A stretch of DNA of 45,453 nt from Ignavibacteriota bacterium (GTDB taxonomy: Bacteria > Bacteroidota > Ignavibacteria > UBA10030 > SZUA-254). Positions 41,008 through 45,453 of the stretch are shown piece by piece. The position numbers were made by a program, and so were the translations under genes. The notes beneath the pieces were generated by a model, which was not told where the DNA came from, made no database searches, and saw only the letters and a list, made by a program, of their open reading frames with translations. Positions within the stretch are counted from its first letter, which is position 1. Each line of letters opens with the position of its first letter. Where the stretch lies: the NCBI GenBank assembly GCA_016209795.1, contig JACQVI010000136.1, positions 1-45,453 on the forward strand. Direction: 5' to 3'.

Positions 41008-42236
41008 TTGGTTTCAGCGACAGCCGTGGATGTATTGTACTCCTCCCACATCTTTACGAACATCAGAATCACCGCAGTCATTGGAACTGCAATTACTAAT
41101 CCGACGAAGCCGAGAAAATAACCGAAGACAACAAGTGAGAGAATCAACAGGATCGGATGCACCCCTACTTTTTTACCGACGATCTTCGGAGCCAACACCA
41201 TATTCTCCAACACATTCAGTCCGACGTATAAGATGATCACCCCGATGAATTTCCCCACTACAGGATCTCCGCTGAATAATGCAACGATCGCAGACAACAC
41301 CAGGCAACTATAAAACCCGATATAGGGAATCAAATTCAGGATACCTGTCAGAATACCAAGGACTAAAGCATAGTGAATGCCAATGAGAAAAAGACCGGTC
41401 GTTGTAGCAATACCCTGGATCAAGGCGAGGAGGAGAATGCCGCGCAGGTAGTGACCGAGCATATCATCAATTTTGGCTATGTAGACAGTCACTGATTCCC
41501 GCCGTGGTACAGGAATTAATGACCTGAGCTTTTGAAGGATCGCTGGATAATCCATAAGCAGATAAAATGTGGTAAATGGAATGATGATAAGGCCGAATAC
41601 CTGAGTGATGATCGTTGAGACACTTGTGAGAAAGCCAAGCGCTCCTTCGAGCAGCGCTCGTACAATTGATTCAAATCGTGTTGGGAGCTGATTGGCAATC
41701 ATGTCTCGTAGATCGTTTGTTGGGATTCCAACATTCTCGAGCCATGTCAGCAACTGTCCTTGTTTGATCTGATCGACAGTATTCCAGGCAAACACGGTTA
41801 ATCCTTCAATAATGCCACGAAACTGACCTACAAGTGTTGGAATCAGTAGAACGATTGAAGAAATGATTGCACCGAGAAACACCACAATAATGAGCAGCGA
41901 AGAAAGCCAGCGTGGGATGTTGCGTTGTTCGAACACTTCAACTAATGGATTCAGGAGATACGCCAACAAGAACGCAATGATGAATGGCGCAAGCGTGCCA
42001 ATCAGTGCATGGAAAAACCAGAGAAGAAAAAGAAACACGGCAAGCCACATCATCCGCCGAACATACAGATGATGCCTTGCCGGATAGAGAAGAAACAGAA
42101 TTGCGGCAACGAGAATAAACGGCGAGAGGATAGGCAGTATTTGGTAGATAAACACCAAAAACAATGCCATGCCCGCAACGAATGCTATTATCTCAGAGAG
42201 TTTTTTAAACTCTTCGGTATGCTCAGTCTCAGGCAT
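41004..42236 (-). CDS. AI-2E family transporter (PerM-like membrane protein)
   Basis: 410 residues with about eight membrane segments: pairs at each end and the central LLALIQGIATTTGLFLIG region. Conserved family stretches include FIIAFLLAYLLNPLVEVFEQ near residue 95 and ILNLIPYIGFYSCLVLS near 290. Family members include the AI-2 exporter TqsA and Na+/H+ antiporter-like proteins, so substrate is not defined. The gene is coupled to rsmI by an ATGA overlap. The 278-base gap upstream (42237-42514) has only simple-sequence repeats. Confidence 0.85.
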   Translation of the reverse strand: MPETEHTEEFKKLSEIIAFVAGMALFLVFIYQILPILSPFILVAAILFLLYPARHHLYVRRMMWLAVFLFLLWFFHALIGTLAPFIIAFLLAYLLNPLVEVFEQRNIPRWLSSLLIIVVFLGAIISSIVLLIPTLVGQFRGIIEGLTVFAWNTVDQIKQGQLLTWLENVGIPTNDLRDMIANQLPTRFESIVRALLEGALGFLTSVSTIITQVFGLIIIPFTTFYLLMDYPAILQKLRSLIPVPRRESVTVYIAKIDDMLGHYLRGILLLALIQGIATTTGLFLIGIHYALVLGILTGILNLIPYIGFYSCLVLSAIVALFSGDPVVGKFIGVIILYVGLNVLENMVLAPKIVGKKVGVHPILLILSLVVFGYFLGFVGLVIAVPMTAVILMFVKMWEEYNTSTAVAETK

Positions 42237-42319
42237 TCAAGCTCGTTCTTTGACTTGGTACTTTGTTCTTTGTGATTGAACCATTTGAGCCGGAGGCTCA
42301 TGCGCCTCTGGTGCAGAGT

Positions 42320-42440
42320 CATCGATTCATGATTCCATTACTCCAGTATTCCATCATTCCAATATTTTACCATTCCATTACTCCAACACACCACTACTCC
42401 ATCATTCCGCCGTTTGTTTACTCACTTGCCCCTCTGCACT
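42320..42440. repeat. Degenerate CCATTACTCCA-type simple repeats
   Basis: A run of imperfect 8-10 base units (ATTCCATTACTCC, AGTATTCCATCATTCC, CACCACTACTCC). No gene. A related TTGATTCATCGATTCATTG patch is at 42990-43060. Confidence 0.7.
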
Positions 42441-42514
42441 CCATCTCCCTCTCATTACATCAACATTCACATTTCCTAACGACCTTTCACCTATAACCTA
42501 TCACCTCTCACCTC

Positions 42515-42982
42515 TTACCTACCACTATGTCCAAACCCACCCGCTCCCCGTGACGTTTGCTGAACCTCTTTCACTTCTACCCACTCCGCTCGCACTACAG
42601 GTGCAAGGACAAGCTGTGCAATGCGATCACCACGCTGCACGATGAAATTTTCCTTGCCAAAATTTGTAAGAATGATTTTGACTTCCCCTCGATAATCAGA
42701 ATCAATTGTGCCGGGAGAATTTAAGATGCCGATGCCATGCTTAATGGCAAGCCCGCTGCGAGGGCGAACCTGTGCTTCATACCCTTGAGGGACTTCGATG
42801 CGAAAACCACTCGGGAGAAGAACGGTTTCTCCCGGCTTGACGACCGTTTCTTTCTCGACCGCAGCGTACATATCCATTCCCGACGAGCCGTTCGTGGCGT
42901 ATGCAGGAAGAAGAATGTCTCTATCGTTTGGATTTATCCGTGATATGCGGACGGTGACGATTTTAGGTGATTGGGCATTCAT
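42515..42982 (-). CDS. dut: Deoxyuridine 5'-triphosphate nucleotidohydrolase
   Basis: 155 residues, trimeric dUTPase. The five motifs can be read: AYATNGSSGMDMYA (I), VRPRSGLAIKHGIG (II), NSPGTIDSDYRGEVKIILTN (III, catalytic Asp), QRGDRIAQLVLAPV (IV) and the C-terminal P-loop-like arm RGAGGFGHSGR (V). It hydrolyses dUTP to dUMP, keeping uracil out of DNA. Full length with no signs of decay. Confidence 0.95.
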   Translation of the reverse strand: MNAQSPKIVTVRISRINPNDRDILLPAYATNGSSGMDMYAAVEKETVVKPGETVLLPSGFRIEVPQGYEAQVRPRSGLAIKHGIGILNSPGTIDSDYRGEVKIILTNFGKENFIVQRGDRIAQLVLAPVVRAEWVEVKEVQQTSRGAGGFGHSGR

Positions 42983-43176
42983 GGAAATTGAGACATTGAT
43001 TCATCGATTCATTGCTGCAATGAAAAAATGGCTCAATGATACAATGATCCGATGATTCAATTGTATAAATATAAGCAATTTTCGATGGAATGCAAGGTTA
43101 AATTTCGTATCAGATCCCGCTCAACGAGTTGACCTACGGTCTCGTAGAGAGTTGGCAACCAAAGGACGGTCGGATC

Positions 43177-43191
43177 CCTGCCTGCGGCAGG
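43177..43191. repeat. REP-like palindrome
   Basis: CCTGCC-tgc-GGCAGG, same family as 18412-18427 and 809-857. It lies just before the recombinase promoter. Confidence 0.6.
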
Positions 43192-43199
43192 CGGGGGAC

Positions 43200-43228
43200 T
43201 TGACAAGGGGATAAATTTTTACTATACT
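43200..43228 (+). promoter_or_regulatory. Consensus promoter of the recombinase gene
   Basis: TTGACA (43200-43205), exactly 17 bases, TATACT (43223-43228). Confidence 0.8.
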
Positions 43229-43280
43229 TAGAATATTGATTTCGGGGGTTAGACTTTCTTCAAAGGCAACAAACTTGGGC

Positions 43281-44132
43281 GTGCAACAGAACAAATTGAA
43301 GTTTTTTGAGACAGTTAGGCAAGAGATGCGGCTGAGAAACTACGCTCACAAAACAACGAAAGCATACTTGAGTTGTTTGAGATCGTTCGTGAAATATTTC
43401 ACGCCACGACATCCTCGTGAGTTGACAGATGCAGATATTCGCTCGTATCTTCTTCACTTAATCGAGATAGAAGAATTCGCTGCTTCTTCAGTCAATTAAG
43501 TGTTTAACGCTTTACGTTTTTTGTATGTTGATTTGTACAAGATGCCGTTTGCGATTGGCAGTATTCCGAGACCGAGGAAAGAACGAAAGCTCCCTGATGT
43601 CCTAACTCAGGATGAAGTGAAAAGGCTTTTCTCTGCTGTGACCAACCCGAAGCATAGAATGGTGCTCATGGTCATATATTCTGCAGGGTTGCGAATCGGG
43701 GAAGCGACACGATTACGACTTGAAGACTTTGATCCTGCTCGAAAAATGATCCACATCCGTGGCGGCAAAGGGAAAAAAGATCGCTTCACGATGCTCTCTG
43801 AAAAAGTTATGAATGAACTTTCACAATATCGAGCGGTATACAAAACGGTGAAATACCTTTTCGAAGGAGAGCGTGACGGCAAGCCCTACAGTCTCAGCAG
43901 TATCCAACAGGTCTTCCGGAAAGCAATTGAACATGCAGGAATAACAAAACCGGCGACCGTCCATACGCTTCGGCACTCCTTTGCCACCCATTTGTTGGAA
44001 CAAGGAGTGGATTTACGATATATTCAGGAGTTGCTTGGACATTCAAGCTCTAAAACAACCGAAATTTACACCCATGTGAGTTCCAAGAACATCGCTGCCA
44101 TCCGCAGCCCATTAGATAGCTTGGGGTTATGA
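43281..44132 (+). pseudogene. Tyrosine recombinase/integrase interrupted by one in-frame TAA
   Basis: One continuous frame broken only by TAA at 43497-43499, where relatives would be expected to have a sense codon (CAA, Gln) in SSVN(Q)VFNALRFLY. The part before is the SAM-like core-binding domain (MRLRNYAHKTTKAYLSCLRS). The part after is the catalytic domain with Arg in YSAGLRIGEATRL, Lys in GGKGKKDRF, His-x2-Arg in HTLRHSFATHLLEQG, His in ELLGHSSS and Tyr in TEIYTHVS. The second part begins with GTG directly after the TAA, so re-initiation as a split enzyme is possible. Start taken as GTG 43281; a TTG at 43236 is too close to the promoter. The IntI-specific insert is not evident, so it may be XerC/D-like. 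Confidence 0.8.
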
Positions 44133-44151
44133 AAGAGACAGAGTTTTGTAC

Positions 44152-44194
44152 TATAAAGAAAATAAACACATATATGTGTGTTGTTACACTAGTT
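44152..44194 (+). other. attI-like leader of array B
   Basis: TATAAAGAAAATAAACACA (44152-44170) identical to 18389-18407; palindrome ACACATATATGTGT; then GTTGTTACACTAGTT with inferred crossover G44192/T44193. It lies 19 bases after the recombinase stop. Confidence 0.62.
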
Positions 44195-44217
44195 ATGTGC
44201 CATTGCCCTAACAGAAA

Positions 44218-44769
44218 ATGAGCCACAAACCACTGTTCATAGTTTTCTTGTTTGTTTTCGTTGGATGCGAGTCGACGACCATAACATTTACAGACATTGC
44301 TTTGGTTCTTGCGACACTCGGTCTCGTTTTCGCGACCTGGAAGCTCGCTCAGTACACACGGGCCTTGTCCAAACTGACGGAGCGACTCGTGAACATAGAA
44401 AACAAGCGGGATGAGCGAGATGAGAAAGAGAAACGGTTGAAGGATCTGGCGAGCGGACTTGCTGCGGCAGAAATAGTTCAACGCATTTATCCTGAAAGTT
44501 TCGCGCAGCGATTGAACAAACCGTCAGACTTGCCAATCGAAGAAATGAATGCAATTGAAGTTCTCCAATCCCGCAAGAAGTACATTGGCGATACCGACAG
44601 TCATCCGAATCTTGACTACCTATGCAGTGTGTTCGACTCTGTGCGCAGAGAGAAGTCAGGCGTACGACAAAACGAAGCTGACATTGCCAAACGAATCCAC
44701 ACTTTGCAGGGCCGGATACAGTGGTTTGTGGACGAAGCTCGACGAGAGATCGGTTCCGCTGAACAGTAG
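44218..44769 (+). CDS. Cassette B1: hypothetical membrane-anchored coiled-coil protein
   Basis: 183 residues. The N-terminus has a hydrophobic stretch ending in a possible lipobox (FVFVGCESTT), a membrane segment (ITFTDIALVLATLGLVFATW), then a long charged helix (LTERLVNIENKRDERDEKEK). The C-terminal half is soluble and contains SRKKYIGDTDSHPNLDYLCS and RIQWFVDEARREIGSAEQ. No known family recognised. It is the only gene of cassette B1. Cassette-borne genes of this kind are often single-gene accessory functions. Confidence 0.65.
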   Translation: MSHKPLFIVFLFVFVGCESTTITFTDIALVLATLGLVFATWKLAQYTRALSKLTERLVNIENKRDERDEKEKRLKDLASGLAAAEIVQRIYPESFAQRLNKPSDLPIEEMNAIEVLQSRKKYIGDTDSHPNLDYLCSVFDSVRREKSGVRQNEADIAKRIHTLQGRIQWFVDEARREIGSAEQ

Positions 44770-44784
44770 TTCATTCAAAGGTAC

Positions 44785-44957
44785 GGGCAACGGCACATAA
44801 CACGCCGCACCACGACGCTCCGTCATTTGAAAGGGATTTAAGTCGTCGCTCAATGGTTTTTGGTGCGTTTTGGTAAGCGAAGTTAGAGCGATGGATATTT
44901 TTCTTAGCACCAAAAACCACTGCGTGGTGCGGCGAGACGTTAAGCGCAATGCGCCAC
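44785..44957 (+). other. attC-like recombination site B1
   Basis: Left arm GGGCAACGGCACATAAC (44785-44801). CGCCGCACCACG (44803-44814) pairs perfectly with CGTGGTGCGGCG (44923-44934). TGGTTTTTGGTGC (44854-44866) pairs perfectly with GCACCAAAAACCA (44907-44919). Right core GTTAAGC, crossover G44939/T44940. As at site A1, one side has an extra ~39 bases between stems (44815-44853) against three on the other. Confidence 0.8.
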
Positions 44958-44995
44958 AATCAACTAAATCCATAACCATTATAGGAGACGTTCTC

Positions 44996-45433
44996 ATGCA
45001 ACGCATCTACAGTGTCGGACGATGTTTCTGTCTTATCGCCATTCTGATTTTCGCCGTGAATGGCTGTGCGACAACCAATGAAAAATCAAATTTTTTAAAC
45101 GGAATTTGGACACCTGTAAAACAGGAAATGGCTGGAACGTCTCTACCTCCAACTGCTTTTGAAAATCAAAAACTGACATTGCTAGACAGCACATATACCT
45201 ATTTAGCAGAAAGTATTGACAAAGGCATCGTTACTTACAGCAAAGGGAAAATGGACATTTACGGCAAAGAAGGAGTCAATACCGGAAAACACTTTACTGC
45301 AATTTATAAATTTGAAAACGAGCAGTTGACAATTTGCTACAACTTGTCAGGTGACAGTTATCCGGAAACATTTAAGACCAAAGGCAAACCATCATTTTTC
45401 CTTTCAGTATTCAAAAAAGAATCGACAAAATAA
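44996..45433 (+). CDS. Cassette B2: small lipoprotein, TIGR03067-like
   Basis: 145 residues. AGGAG (44983-44987) nine bases before the ATG fixes the start; the longer reading from 44870 runs through the attC site and is rejected. Lipoprotein signal MQRIYSVGRCFCLIAILIFA with lipobox VNGC. Mature part: GIWTPVKQEMAGTSLPPTAF, KLTLLDSTYTYL, KHFTAIYKFENEQLTICYNL, then SGDSYPETFKTKGK. The W...E..G...P start and L-x-I-C-Y-x-L-S-G near the end resemble the TIGR03067 lipocalin-like family. Role unknown. The 3' cassette arm lies beyond the window. Confidence 0.72.
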   Translation: MQRIYSVGRCFCLIAILIFAVNGCATTNEKSNFLNGIWTPVKQEMAGTSLPPTAFENQKLTLLDSTYTYLAESIDKGIVTYSKGKMDIYGKEGVNTGKHFTAIYKFENEQLTICYNLSGDSYPETFKTKGKPSFFLSVFKKESTK

Positions 45434-45453
45434 ATTATGGCAAAAAATAAAAC

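Larger units (their letters stand above)
43200..45453 (+). mobile_element. Integron-like element B: recombinase plus cassette array (continues past window)
   Basis: Promoter, broken tyrosine recombinase (43281-44132), attI-like leader (44152-44192), cassette B1 (44193-44939) and the start of cassette B2 (44940 onward). Cassette B1 starts GTTATGTGCCATTGCCC and ends with GGGCAACGGCACATAAC (44785-44801), matching 16 of 17 positions of the reverse complement. Recombinase and cassettes point the same way, as in reverse integrons. Confidence 0.72.

Noticed and set aside
43236-43280. TTG at 43236 as recombinase start
   Set aside because: Only seven bases after the -10 element, which would make the message leaderless; GTG at 43281 is preferred.
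44870-44995. N-terminal extension of the cassette B2 lipoprotein
   Set aside because: Runs through the attC-like site; the AGGAG and signal peptide support 44996.

Overview
The window looks like chromosomal DNA of an Ignavibacteria/Chlorobi-type bacterium (Bacteroidota-FCB group). The main reason is four large secreted proteins that end in a type IX secretion (T9SS) sorting domain with the Y/F-PNPFNP signature typical of that group. Supporting this are a 31-residue Arg/Lys-rich protein of the AURKAIP1/COX24 type, a GHGGSGKTS-type EF-G paralogue, and moderate-GC housekeeping genes in short, mostly leftward operons. No rRNA, tRNA or CRISPR array was seen.

Layout. 1-6.4 kb: a minus-strand gene cut by the window edge, then a PBP4-type peptidase, a DUF4097-like protein, an M28 peptidase, prmA and ppx/gppA. 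6.4-13.9 kb: an eight-repeat T9SS protein, a hairpin-rich intergenic stretch, a cysteine desulfurase, an ECF sigma/anti-sigma/Spy-like operon, a second T9SS protein, and a HIT-family gene whose 3' end recurs twice as decayed tails. 14-18.4 kb: an EF-G paralogue, DUF948 and YtxH envelope proteins, and a multi-pass membrane protein. 18.4-21.1 kb: an integrase-less integron-like array (two cassettes, one encoding a putative PD-(D/E)XK nuclease), then a decayed gene tail and hicBA. 21.1-30 kb: an operon sppA / HU / zinc-ribbon-TPR / 31-aa protein / 5'-nucleotidase / P-loop kinase, then hsp20, trxB, queG, a metallo-hydrolase and a ferredoxin. 30-34.8 kb: an AraC-type DNA-binding protein and two T9SS proteins. 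34.8-43 kb: metH, a DUF433 protein, a thioredoxin-like protein, rsmI, an AI-2E transporter and dut. 43-45.45 kb: a tyrosine recombinase gene broken by one in-frame TAA, followed by a second cassette array that runs off the window.

Most notable system. Two integron-like arrays share the same leader (an identical 19-mer, then GTTGTTACA and a G/TT boundary). In all three cassettes whose two ends are visible, the 3' arm is almost the exact reverse complement of the cassette's own 5' end, as expected of attC-bounded cassettes. The two intact attC-like sites share an odd geometry: an 11-12 bp outer stem, an inner stem, and about 40 unpaired bases on one side only. The adjacent recombinase has a full Arg/Lys/His/Arg/His/Tyr set but no obvious IntI-specific insert. 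It lies in the same direction as the cassettes (a reverse-integron arrangement) and is nonsense-mutated.

A second theme is duplication of gene 3' ends. Decayed copies of the 3' end of the HIT gene, and separately of the P-loop kinase gene, flank accessory cargo (a T9SS gene, a small membrane/coiled-coil gene, hicBA). This suggests repeated insertion or replacement at the 3' ends of protein genes. Palindromic intergenic repeats of several families are scattered through the window. All family assignments come from reading motifs; no database search was run.
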